A DNA stretch of 64,000 nucleotides. Origin: SHZI01 sp964417725 (GTDB lineage: Bacteria > Pseudomonadota > Gammaproteobacteria > Steroidobacterales > GCA-2729495). How positions within the stretch are numbered: the stretch's first letter is position 1; each line of letters starts with the position of its first letter. The stretch is from positions 25,557 through 89,556 of the forward strand of contig CAYQIV010000014.1 of NCBI GenBank assembly GCA_964417725.1, given 5' to 3'. The translations under genes were made by a program, and so were the position numbers. Below, in pieces: positions 18,091-27,335 of the stretch. The notes beneath the pieces were generated by a model. That model was not told the origin of the DNA. It did not search any database and was given only the letters and a program-made list of their open reading frames with translations.

Positions 18091-19617
18091 ATGAACCGGC
18101 CGCTGCGCATCGGCACCCGCCCGTCGGCACTGGCCGGTGCGCAGGCGCGGCGCGTCGCCAGCGCGCTCAGGCACCTGCACCCGGGGCTTGCCGTCGAGAT
18201 CATCCGCTTCACCACGCGCGGCGACATCGACCGCCGCACGCCGCTGTCGGCAGTCGACGACGACCGCTACTTCTCCGCCGAACTCGACGACGCCCTGGTG
18301 CGCGGCGACATCGACTGCACCGTGCATTCGCGCAAGGACCTGCCGGACACCCCGCCGGCCGGACTGGTGTGCGCCGCGCTGGCGACCCGCGACGACCCGC
18401 GCGACGTGGTCTTCTTCCGCCGCGACGTGCGGGCGCGGCTGGCCAGCGGCACGCCGCTGCGCCTCGGCTCCTCGTCGACGCGCCGCGCTGCGCTGGTGGT
18501 GCCCTTCCTCGCCACGGCACTGCCGCACAGCGGCCGTGCCGTGCGCATCGACGTGCAGCCGCTGCGCGGACCGGTCGACGAACGCCTGGCGCGCATCCAC
18601 CTGCCGCCGGAGGATCCCGATGCCCTCGATGGCGTGGTCCTGGCACTGGCCGGCGTGGCACGCCTGCATGACGACGAGGCCACGCGCGCCGCGATCGCCC
18701 CGCTGATCACTGGCACGCCGCGCATGGTCCTGCCGCTGTCGCAATGCCCCGCTGCCCCGGGCCAGGGCGTGCTGGCCGTGGAGTGCCGCGCCGACGACAG
18801 CCGCACCCGCGACCGGCTGGCTGCGCTGCATGACGCGGCGAGCGCAGACCAACTGGCCATGGAACAGGCGGCCCTGGCCAATGTGGCGGCCACGTGGCGC
18901 GACGGCCACGGCGCCACCGCCATCACCCACGACACGCTCGGTCTGCTGTGCTTCCTCGCCGGCGCACTGCCGGATGCGGCGCCCGTCATGGCACTCCACT
19001 GGCAGGCCCCGCCGCCCCCGCCGGCCGGCGCGCAACCCTTCGACGGGCTGCAGTGGCAGCGGCTGTGCCGGCGCACACCGCGCGCCGTCGACGTGAGTGC
19101 CGCTGGCGCGCTCTTCGCCGCCTACTGGCACGCCCTGCCCGCGGGGCTCGCGATCGGCGACCGGCCGCTGTGGACCAGCGGCGTCGAGAGCTGGCGGCAG
19201 CTCGCGCGCCGCGGTTACTGGGTCGAGGGCTGTGCCGACAACCTCGGCTTTGCCGCGCTGCGCGCCACCCTGGCCCTGCCGGTGCTCGGCCTGCCGCCGA
19301 TCGCCCGGTGGCTGGCCCTGACCTCGGCGCAGGCGCGCGACGGCTGGCACGACACCGGTATCGGCGACGTGCAGGCCGGCTACACCATCGTGCCTCCGCC
19401 ACCCGGCGCGGCACTCGATGCCGTGTACGCCGCGGCCGCCCGCGCCACGCACTGTTACTGGAGCAGCCCGATGCAGTACGAGGCCCTGCGCGCGGTGTTG
19501 CGCGACGGGGTCGGCCACGCCTGCGGCGCCGGCAAGACGCTGGCCGCACTGCGCCGTGCCGGTGTCGACGCCCAACCCTTCCCCAACGGCCGGGCATGGC
19601 AACGATGGCTGGGCTGA
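18091..19617 (+). CDS. HemC-like/HemD-like fusion protein
   Basis: A 508-residue protein. Residues 1 to about 290 follow hydroxymethylbilane synthase: LRIGTRPSALAGAQA, TTRGD, the catalytic Asp83 in VHSRKDLP, LGSSSTRRAA, QPLRGPVDERL and AAPGQGVLAVECR. The dipyrromethane cofactor cysteine (GGCQVP in E. coli) is not there; the aligned stretch reads ANVAATWRDGHGA. Residues about 300 to 508 are weakly like uroporphyrinogen III synthase (CYWSSPMQYEALRAVL, CGAGKTLAALRRAGVD). Forty bases separate it from the HemA-like gene and it overlaps hemB by 22 bases. It would provide the PBG-to-uroporphyrinogen III steps; how it works without the cofactor cysteine is unclear. Confidence 0.72.
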   Translation: MNRPLRIGTRPSALAGAQARRVASALRHLHPGLAVEIIRFTTRGDIDRRTPLSAVDDDRYFSAELDDALVRGDIDCTVHSRKDLPDTPPAGLVCAALATRDDPRDVVFFRRDVRARLASGTPLRLGSSSTRRAALVVPFLATALPHSGRAVRIDVQPLRGPVDERLARIHLPPEDPDALDGVVLALAGVARLHDDEATRAAIAPLITGTPRMVLPLSQCPAAPGQGVLAVECRADDSRTRDRLAALHDAASADQLAMEQAALANVAATWRDGHGATAITHDTLGLLCFLAGALPDAAPVMALHWQAPPPPPAGAQPFDGLQWQRLCRRTPRAVDVSAAGALFAAYWHALPAGLAIGDRPLWTSGVESWRQLARRGYWVEGCADNLGFAALRATLALPVLGLPPIARWLALTSAQARDGWHDTGIGDVQAGYTIVPPPPGAALDAVYAAAARATHCYWSSPMQYEALRAVLRDGVGHACGAGKTLAALRRAGVDAQPFPNGRAWQRWLG

Positions 19618-20579
19618 CGCTGCGCCGGCGGCGCGCCAACCGCCACATCCGCGACCTGTGTCGCCAACACTGGCTGCATCCGGCACAGTTCATCCAGCCG
19701 CTGTTCATCGTCGAGGGCCTCGCGGCGCGCGAAGCCGTGGCGGGACTGCCCGAAGTGTGGCGCGAGACGCCCGCAAGCCTCGCCACCCAGGTCGAAAGCG
19801 ATCTGGCCGCCGGTATCCACAAGTTCCTGCTGTTCTGCGTGCCGGCTGCGCGCGCCGAGCACGCCTTCAGCCACGACTGGGCCGCCGCGCAGATCGAAAA
19901 CCTCCGGCTGCGCTTCGGTGAGGACCTGTGGCTGGCCGTCGATGTCTGTCTGTGCGCCCACACATCACACGGCCACTGCGGAGTGCTCGACGACACCCAC
20001 TGCCATGTCGACAATGCCGGCAGCGTCGCCGAGCTGGTGGCCCAGGCGCGCCGCTTCGCCGCCGCCGGTGCCGACTGCATCGCGCCGAGCGACATGATGG
20101 ACGGGCGCATCGGCGCGATCCGCACGGCGCTCGACGCCGACAGTCACGAGCGCGTCGCATTGCTGAGCTACGCGGCGAAATTCCATTCGGCGCACTACGG
20201 GCCGTTCCGGCTGGCCGCCGGGGCAACACCCGGTGGCGGCACCCCGCTCAAGGACCGCGCCACCTACCAGATCGACCCGGCCCACCCGCACGATGCGCTG
20301 GCCAGTGCCGAGCGCGACGCCGCCGAGGGTGCCGACATGTTGATGGTCAAGCCGGGCCTGCCCTGCCTTGACGTGCTCGCCACGCTGTCGGCACACCTGC
20401 CGCTGCCGTGGGCCGTTTACCAGACCAGCGGCGAGCAGGCCGCCATCGCGCTGCTGGCACGCGAGGGACTGGCCGACGCGCGACACATGCAGATCGAAAC
20501 ATGGACAGCCTTCGTGCGGGCCGGTGCGCAGATGATCATCAGCTACGCGGCGCGGCGCGCCCCGGAACTGCTGCGTTGA
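19596..20579 (+). CDS. hemB: Delta-aminolevulinic acid dehydratase (porphobilinogen synthase)
   Basis: A 327-residue enzyme that condenses two aminolevulinates into porphobilinogen. The active site is complete: Lys195 in SYAAKFHSAHYGPFR, Lys252 in MLMVKPG, and the zinc cysteines 118, 120 and 128 in DVCLCAHTSHGHCG. Length is standard. The ATG at 19596 (or 19605) lies inside the end of the preceding fusion gene, a 22-base overlap that suggests translational coupling. Unlike its two upstream neighbours it keeps all family hallmarks. It is one step of the siroheme route assembled in this operon. Confidence 0.93.
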   Translation: MATMAGLTLRRRRANRHIRDLCRQHWLHPAQFIQPLFIVEGLAAREAVAGLPEVWRETPASLATQVESDLAAGIHKFLLFCVPAARAEHAFSHDWAAAQIENLRLRFGEDLWLAVDVCLCAHTSHGHCGVLDDTHCHVDNAGSVAELVAQARRFAAAGADCIAPSDMMDGRIGAIRTALDADSHERVALLSYAAKFHSAHYGPFRLAAGATPGGGTPLKDRATYQIDPAHPHDALASAERDAAEGADMLMVKPGLPCLDVLATLSAHLPLPWAVYQTSGEQAAIALLAREGLADARHMQIETWTAFVRAGAQMIISYAARRAPELLR

Positions 20580-21859
20580 GCCACGCCGACGAGCGGCTCC
20601 ACGAGCGGGCCCGCGCGGTGACGCCCGGCGGCGTGCATTCGCCGGTCCGCGCCTTCGGCCACGTCGGCGGCACGCCCATCTACATGCGCCGTGCGGCCGG
20701 CAGCCGCATCGAGGCTGTCGATGGCCGGCAGTACATCGACTTCTGCATGGCCTTCGGCCCGCTGATCCTCGGCCACGCGCCGCCCGCGGTACACACCGCC
20801 GTCGAGGCGGCGCTGGCGCGTGGCTGGAGCTATGGCACGGCAGAACCCTGCGCCGTGGCGCTGGCCGAACGGGTCTGCACGCGGCTGCCCTTCGTCGAGC
20901 AGATCCGCTTCGTCAGCTCCGGCACCGAGGCGGTGATGACGGCAGTGCGCGTGGCGCGTGCCGCGACCGGCCGGGCAAAGGTCCTCAAGTTCGCCGGCTG
21001 CTACCACGGCCATGCGGACGCCATGCTGGTTGCGGCCGGCTCCGGGCTCGCCGGCGCGGCCGTCGCCGACAGCGCCGGACTGCCTGCGGGCGTGGTCGCC
21101 GACACGCTGGTGGCCCCGCTCGACGACGAAGCCGCACTCGACGCGGTGTTCGACGCGCATGGCGCCGGCATCGCCGCAGCGATCATCGAGCCGCTGCCCG
21201 CCAACCATGGCCTGCTGGTGCAGCGCCAGGCCTTTCTGGAAGCGCTCGCTGCGCACTGTCGCCGGCATGGCGCACTGCTCATCTTCGACGAGGTGATCAG
21301 CGGCTTCCGCAGCGCCTTTGGGGGCATGGCCGAATGCACCGGCATCCACCCCGACCTCACCACCTACGGCAAGGTCATCGGCGGTGGCTTTCCGGTCGGC
21401 GCCTACGGCGGGCGCCGCACGCTGATGGCTTTGGTCGCCCCCGAAGGGCCGGTCTACCAGGCCGGGACGCTGGCCGCCAACCCGGTGACGATGGCCGCCG
21501 GCCTCGCCACGCTCGAGGCCCTGGCCGACGGCACCGCATACGCACTGCTCGAAGCACGGGGCCGGCACCTCGACAGGGCGCTGGCCGGCCATCCGCGGCT
21601 GGCGCTGCAGCGGCACGGCTCGCTGTTCTGGCTGTGGCCACGCGATGCCGGACCGGCGGCCGGCAGCCCGCGCTGCCCGGCGCAGCTTGCGCCGGACCTC
21701 GCGGCACGCTGGTCACCGGTCTACCGCCACCTGCTCGCCCGCGGCCTCTACCTGCCACCCAGCCCCTACGAGGTCTGCTTTCTGTCCACCGCCCATGACG
21801 AGCGCGACATCGATGCCCTGGCCGAAGCCCTGGCCGAGGCCCCCGTCACGCGCAGCTGA
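20576..21859 (+). CDS. hemL: Glutamate-1-semialdehyde 2,1-aminomutase
   Basis: A 427-residue PLP enzyme that converts glutamate-1-semialdehyde to 5-aminolevulinate, using the product of glutamyl-tRNA reductase. The Schiff-base lysine is Lys266 in TTYGKVIGGGFPVGAYGG, with SSGTEAVM and CYHGHAD also conserved; length equals E. coli HemL. The start is a TTG at 20576 that overlaps the hemB stop (TTGA), chosen because homology begins at once (RARAVTPGGVHSPVRAF). It is the last gene of the cysG operon; an HxlR-type site for the next gene lies 26 bases further. Confidence 0.92.
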   Translation: MSHADERLHERARAVTPGGVHSPVRAFGHVGGTPIYMRRAAGSRIEAVDGRQYIDFCMAFGPLILGHAPPAVHTAVEAALARGWSYGTAEPCAVALAERVCTRLPFVEQIRFVSSGTEAVMTAVRVARAATGRAKVLKFAGCYHGHADAMLVAAGSGLAGAAVADSAGLPAGVVADTLVAPLDDEAALDAVFDAHGAGIAAAIIEPLPANHGLLVQRQAFLEALAAHCRRHGALLIFDEVISGFRSAFGGMAECTGIHPDLTTYGKVIGGGFPVGAYGGRRTLMALVAPEGPVYQAGTLAANPVTMAAGLATLEALADGTAYALLEARGRHLDRALAGHPRLALQRHGSLFWLWPRDAGPAAGSPRCPAQLAPDLAARWSPVYRHLLARGLYLPPSPYEVCFLSTAHDERDIDALAEALAEAPVTRS

Positions 21860-21884
21860 GCCGGCAGCGCCCTTGCGCATGTCA

Positions 21885-21899
21885 CTTGCATAACGCAAT
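21885..21899 (+). promoter_or_regulatory. HxlR-type operator before the SDR gene
   Basis: CTTGCATAACGCAAT, an imperfect 15-base palindrome. Including the flank, GTCACTTGCATAACG is identical to the site on the minus strand at 37118-37132. It is 53 bases before the SDR start and abuts a possible -10 element TATACT at 21899-21904, a position suited to repression. Confidence 0.55.
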
Positions 21900-21951
21900 A
21901 TACTGGCCTGCGGGCCGCCGTGCGGCGGAGCCATCGGCAGGAGGGTTTGCA

Positions 21952-22716
21952 GTGTTCGATCTCAAGGACAAGGTGGCGATCATCACCGGCTCGAGCCGCG
22001 GCATCGGCCGGGCGATCGCCGAACACATGGCCGCGGCCGGCGCACGCGTCGTCGTCTCGAGCCGCAAGGCCGAGGCCTGCGCCGAGGTCGTCGCGGCGAT
22101 CACCGCAGCAGGCGGCGAGGCCCTCGCCATCCCCTGCAACGTGTCGCGCCAGGGGCAGCTCGACGAGCTTGTCGCGCAGACGCTGGCGCAGTGGGGCCGG
22201 CTCGACATCCTGGTGTGCAATGCCGCCGTCAACCCCTGGTTCGGGCCGATGGCCGGCATCAGCGCCGAAGCCTACGCCAAGATCATGGACAGCAATGTCG
22301 GCAGCACCTTCCGGCTGTGCAACCTCGCGGCACCGCACATCGCGGCGGCCGGCGGCGGCTCGATCATCGTCATCACCAGCATCGGCGGCAACCAGGGCAG
22401 TGCCACGCTCGGCGTCTACGGCATGTCGAAGGCGGCGGAAACCGCACTGGTGCGCAACCTCGCCGTCGAGTGGGGGCCGCAGGGCATCCGCGCCAACGCC
22501 ATCGCCCCCGGGCTGATCCGCACCGATTTCTCGCGGGCGCTGTGGGAAAACCCGCAACTGCTCTCGGCAGTGGAGCAAGGCACGCCATTGCGGCGCATGG
22601 GTGAGCCCGGTGACATCTCCGGCGTGGCGGTGTTCCTCGCCTCCCCGGCCGCCGCCTACCTGACCGGCCAGACGCTGGTCGTCGACGGCGGCATCACGGT
22701 CAAGGAGCCCGCCTGA
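21952..22716 (+). CDS. Short-chain dehydrogenase/reductase
   Basis: A 254-residue cytosolic NAD(P)-dependent oxidoreductase. The cofactor loop is TGSSRGIGRAIAEHM, the structural NAAVNP motif and the catalytic Ser/Tyr/Lys are in ITSIGGNQGSATLGVYGMSK. The start is GTG at 21952 with AGGAGGG eight bases upstream. It has its own operator-like site and opens the CoA-catabolic region; its 3' end overlaps the convergent HxlR gene by 17 bases. It probably oxidises a hydroxyl or reduces a ketone of the pathway substrate. Sequence alone does not give the substrate. Confidence 0.9.
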   Translation: MFDLKDKVAIITGSSRGIGRAIAEHMAAAGARVVVSSRKAEACAEVVAAITAAGGEALAIPCNVSRQGQLDELVAQTLAQWGRLDILVCNAAVNPWFGPMAGISAEAYAKIMDSNVGSTFRLCNLAAPHIAAAGGGSIIVITSIGGNQGSATLGVYGMSKAAETALVRNLAVEWGPQGIRANAIAPGLIRTDFSRALWENPQLLSAVEQGTPLRRMGEPGDISGVAVFLASPAAAYLTGQTLVVDGGITVKEPA

Positions 22717-23710
22717 CACGCACCGCCCGCGGGCGTGCAACGGCCGGCGGCACGAGCGTCACCTCGGCCGGGCGCAGCGGTGCCTGGCAGTGGTCGCAGA
22801 CCACCGCCGGCGCCAGCAGCGCACCACAGGGCAGGTGCCAGAGGCGCAGCGGCGGGCCACGGCCGGCATCAAGCCAGCGATCACCCCAGCACATCAGCGT
22901 GAGGATGATCGGGTAGACATCCATGCCCTTGCGGGTCAGGACATATTCATAGCGCCGCGGCTGCAGCTGGTAGACCCGTCGTTGCAGCATGCCGTGCTCG
23001 ACCAGCAGCCGCAGGCGGCTGGCGACGATGTTGGTCGCCGCCTGGCTGTGCGCGCAGATTTCGCTGTAGCGCCTTGCGCCGAGGAAGCAGCTCGCGAGGA
23101 TCTGCTGCGTCCAGCGATCGGCGAAGTAATCGATCAACTCCCCGGACATCAGCCGCAGGCGCTGGCGCACCCGGGCATCGAGTACGGTGCGCGAGCGCCG
23201 GCTGGTTTTCGGCGGCGGCAGGCGCTCGAATCCGGCACCGGGCCCATCCTCGTAACGCACGTCCCACGGCTGGACCACGCCGGCACAGTGGCCGCAGACC
23301 AGCAGCGGTGTCATGAGTTGTCCGCAGCCGACATGCCGGAGCCGCGCATGGGGCTGGTCGTGCGATGACCAGCGGCTGTCGAAGCGCCAGAACATCAGTG
23401 CCGTGGCGTGGAAATCCATGCCCATCGGCGTCAGGCGGTATTCGCTGCGCCGGCCGTCGCCCGCCACCGCACGCCGGCGCAGCAGGCCGGCGGCGACGAA
23501 GCGCCGCAGCCGCGCCGCCAGCACGTTGCTGGCGATGCCGATGGTCCCGCGCCAGGACTCAAAGCTGTGCACGCCCTGGAAAGCCGCGGCGAGGATCAGC
23601 AGCGACCAGCGGTCGCCGACCAGCGCCAGCGCCCGCGATACCGAACTCGCCGGAATCATCCGCACCCCGGCCGCCGGCCGCCGGGGCCTTGTGCTAGCAT
23701 CAGCTTTCAT
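22700..23710 (-). CDS. Double-domain HxlR-family transcriptional regulator
   Basis: A 336-residue regulator made of two HxlR winged-helix domains in tandem. Domain 1 begins near residue 17 (ALALVGDRWSLLILAAAF) and domain 2 near 180 (YFADRWTQQILASCFLGARRY); each ends in a short Cys-containing segment (CGHCAGVV; CDHCQAPL) that may bind a metal. Most HxlR proteins have one domain and act as dimers, so this one may be a pseudo-dimer. The ATG at 23710 lies inside a palindrome, CTTTCATAATGAAAG, suggesting autorepression together with control of the divergent acyl-CoA dehydrogenase gene. Related sites at three other promoters suggest it governs the 22-41 kb region. Confidence 0.85.
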   Translation of the reverse strand: MKADASTRPRRPAAGVRMIPASSVSRALALVGDRWSLLILAAAFQGVHSFESWRGTIGIASNVLAARLRRFVAAGLLRRRAVAGDGRRSEYRLTPMGMDFHATALMFWRFDSRWSSHDQPHARLRHVGCGQLMTPLLVCGHCAGVVQPWDVRYEDGPGAGFERLPPPKTSRRSRTVLDARVRQRLRLMSGELIDYFADRWTQQILASCFLGARRYSEICAHSQAATNIVASRLRLLVEHGMLQRRVYQLQPRRYEYVLTRKGMDVYPIILTLMCWGDRWLDAGRGPPLRLWHLPCGALLAPAVVCDHCQAPLRPAEVTLVPPAVARPRAVRVRRAP

Positions 23711-23718
23711 AATGAAAG
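23704..23718. promoter_or_regulatory. HxlR-type operator between hxlR and acyl-CoA dehydrogenase
   Basis: CTTTCATAATGAAAG is a 15-base palindrome perfect except for its central base. It covers the start codon of the HxlR gene and precedes the divergent dehydrogenase by 35 bases. It matches the sites at 21885, 32694 and 37115 in the pattern CTTnCATnAnGnAAG. Confidence 0.6.
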
Positions 23719-23753
23719 TAACATGTGCCGCGCCCTGTACCTGGAGGCCCGCC

Positions 23754-24998
<1,245 letters not shown>

Positions 24999-25091
24999 CG
25001 GCGCGCCGCCACGCCACTGACCAGGCGCCGCCGGCACCACGCAAGCCCCCTCGCTGACCGGCGGGCCATCGCCGACCACGCGCGGCGCGGG

Positions 25092-26135
25092 CTACACCGT
25101 CCGCTGCACCCGCGCGAGACCGGTGGCGGCCACCATGGGCCAGCTGTCGCCGAAGCGCTGCGCGGTGGGCGAGGCGGCATTGCCGGCCAGCGCGCGGGCA
25201 TGCACGCCGCGCTGGATCGACGCGATGCGGTAGAGACTGAAGGCGACGTGGAAACGCCAGTCGGGGATTCCGCTGCGGCCGGTGCGTCGCGCGTAGGCCT
25301 CGAGATAGCTGGCCTCGGCAGGGATGCCGAGCGCAGCGATGTCGGCACCGATGAAGCCGGCCGATACGGGATGCCCGGCGGGCAGGTACCAGGCCATGCA
25401 GTTGTAGGCGAGGTCGGCCAGCGGATGGCCGATGGTCGACAGCTCCCAGTCGAGCACCGCGCCGAGGTGTGGCGGATCGAGACGGCAGATGAGGTTGCCG
25501 ATGCGGTAGTCGCCATGGACCAGTGCGGCGCTGTCGTCGGCCGGCAGGTGTGCGGCGAGCCACTGCGCGAGCGCGTCGAGATCGCCGCGCGGACCGCTGT
25601 CGAGCGCGGCGTTTTGCCGGCCCCAGCGCGCGAGCTGTCTTTCGAAATAGCGCTCTGGGCGACCGAAGCCGTCGAGACCGGCACTGCGCCAGTCGAAGGC
25701 ATGCAGCGCCGCGAGCGCGGCGTTCATCGCATCGTAGACGGCGGCGCGCTGGGCGGGCGTGAGGCCGGGCAGCAGCGGATCGTGCCAGACCTCGCCAGGG
25801 CAGTAGTCCATGACGTAGAAGGTCGTGCCGATCACCGCACGGTCGTCGCACCAGGCGCGCACCGCCGGCACCGGCACCGCGCTGCCGGCCAGCGCGCGCA
25901 ACACGCGCACTTCGCGGTCGAGGGCATGGGCCGATTCGGCCAGCGTGCCGTGCGGCTGCTTGCGCAGCACGAAGTCGCCGTCCGCGCTGCTCATCAGCCA
26001 CGTCGGGTTGGATTGGCCACCGGCAAAGCGCCGCCAGCGCAGCGGCAGGCGCAGGCCGGGCATGTGGCCTTCGAGCCATGCGCCCAGCGCCGCGCTGTCG
26101 AAATCCGGCCTGGACAGGGCGCTGTCGCCGCCCAT
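25092..26135 (-). CDS. Aminoglycoside-phosphotransferase-fold kinase (ACAD-associated)
   Basis: A 347-residue member of the phosphotransferase family found fused to or beside ACAD10/11 enzymes, which phosphorylate 4-hydroxyacyl-CoAs before elimination. The kinase loop is seen as LVHGDYRIGNLI with the following metal Asp in AVLDWELSTIGHPLADLAYN; the glycine-rich N-lobe appears as FAGGQSNPTWLM. Length is normal. The ATG at 26135 is three bases after... the upstream dehydrogenase stop at 26138, so the two are co-transcribed. With the dehydrogenase at 23754 it hints at metabolism of hydroxylated fatty or side-chain acids. Confidence 0.85.
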   Translation of the reverse strand: MGGDSALSRPDFDSAALGAWLEGHMPGLRLPLRWRRFAGGQSNPTWLMSSADGDFVLRKQPHGTLAESAHALDREVRVLRALAGSAVPVPAVRAWCDDRAVIGTTFYVMDYCPGEVWHDPLLPGLTPAQRAAVYDAMNAALAALHAFDWRSAGLDGFGRPERYFERQLARWGRQNAALDSGPRGDLDALAQWLAAHLPADDSAALVHGDYRIGNLICRLDPPHLGAVLDWELSTIGHPLADLAYNCMAWYLPAGHPVSAGFIGADIAALGIPAEASYLEAYARRTGRSGIPDWRFHVAFSLYRIASIQRGVHARALAGNAASPTAQRFGDSWPMVAATGLARVQRTV

Positions 26136-26137
26136 GG

Positions 26138-27307
26138 TCAGCGGGTCGGCAGGCCGAGCCGGCCGGCGATGTTGTTGACCTGCATGTTCGACGAACCGCC
26201 GACGATCGGCATGCAGACGATGTCCCTGACATAGCGCTCCATGTCGTAGTCGCGGGCACAGCCGTAGGCCCCCATCACACGCTGGCAGGACAGCACGATC
26301 TCGACGGCCGTGTCGGCAACGAACAGCTTGGCCATGGCGCTCTCGACGCTGCACGGCCGGCCTTCGCCGGCCAGCCACGCCGCATGGTAGAGCATGTGCC
26401 GGCAGGCGGTGAGCCGCGTGCGCGCCTCGACCAGCGTCTGCCGCACGGACTGATGGGCACAAATCGGCTTGCCGAACTGGCGCCGCTCCTGGGCGTATTG
26501 CCAGGCATCGTCGACGGCGGCGCTGGCGACGCCGAGCGCCACCGCGGTGATCTCGAGGCGCTCGATGTCGAGCCCGCGGCCGACGAGCATCGACCAGCCG
26601 TCGTTCCAGCGCGCCATGCCGCCGACCACGTGGCTGACCGGCACGCGCACCGACTCGAGGATCACGTCGGTTGTCTCGCTGTAGCGCAGGCCGATGTGGT
26701 CGATGTCGACGATCGACAGGCCGGCGGCATCGGTCGGCACCAGCACCAGGGAGAGGTTGCGATGGCGGTCGGCCTTGTCGCCACTGCGTACCAGCGTATA
26801 GATGTAGTCGGCGATACGGGCACCGGTACACCAGCGCTTGGTGCCGTCGATGATGACCTCCGCGCCGTCCTCGCTCAACCGGGCGGTGACCGCCGCCGAC
26901 GCCAGGTCGCCGCCCACGTCGGGCTCCGACAGGCCGTAGGCGAAAAGCAGCTCGCCGCGCGCCAGACGCGGCAGGTAGGCGCGGCGCTGCGCTTCATCGC
27001 CGTTCTCGAGGATGTTGAGCGCGCCATAGAATGCGCAGTGGATGTAGGGGCCGGCGAGCGACGTGCCGCGGCGGGCCAGTTCCTCGACGAGGACCACGGC
27101 GGCGAAGATGTCCACACCGCTGCCCCCGTAGGCCTCCGGCACCGTCACACCACAGACGCCGAGGTCGCAGAGTTTACGAAAGAGGTCGCGCGGAAACGCC
27201 GCCGTGGCATCGAGCCGCCGCGCCTCGTCGCGCGACAGCTCCTGGGCGAGGAAATGCCGCACGGTGTCGCGCAGCATGCGGATCTCTTCACGTTCGTCGA
27301 AATTCAT
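26138..27307 (-). CDS. Acyl-CoA dehydrogenase 2
   Basis: A 389-residue acyl-CoA dehydrogenase. Conserved pieces are VTVPEAYGGSGVD, the FAD/substrate segment YGLSEPDVGGD and the C-terminal PIVGGSSNMQVNN. The Glu of the YEGT motif in medium-chain enzymes is a glycine here, so the base must come from elsewhere, as in some other branches of the family. The ATG at 27307 has GAGGAA upstream; the frame stays open to 27616 without homology. It lies within a seven-gene minus-strand operon from the FAD oxidoreductase to the phosphotransferase. Confidence 0.9.
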   Translation of the reverse strand: MNFDEREEIRMLRDTVRHFLAQELSRDEARRLDATAAFPRDLFRKLCDLGVCGVTVPEAYGGSGVDIFAAVVLVEELARRGTSLAGPYIHCAFYGALNILENGDEAQRRAYLPRLARGELLFAYGLSEPDVGGDLASAAVTARLSEDGAEVIIDGTKRWCTGARIADYIYTLVRSGDKADRHRNLSLVLVPTDAAGLSIVDIDHIGLRYSETTDVILESVRVPVSHVVGGMARWNDGWSMLVGRGLDIERLEITAVALGVASAAVDDAWQYAQERRQFGKPICAHQSVRQTLVEARTRLTACRHMLYHAAWLAGEGRPCSVESAMAKLFVADTAVEIVLSCQRVMGAYGCARDYDMERYVRDIVCMPIVGGSSNMQVNNIAGRLGLPTR

Positions 27308-27335
27308 CGCCGGTTCCTCGCGGTCGCTCGCTTCA

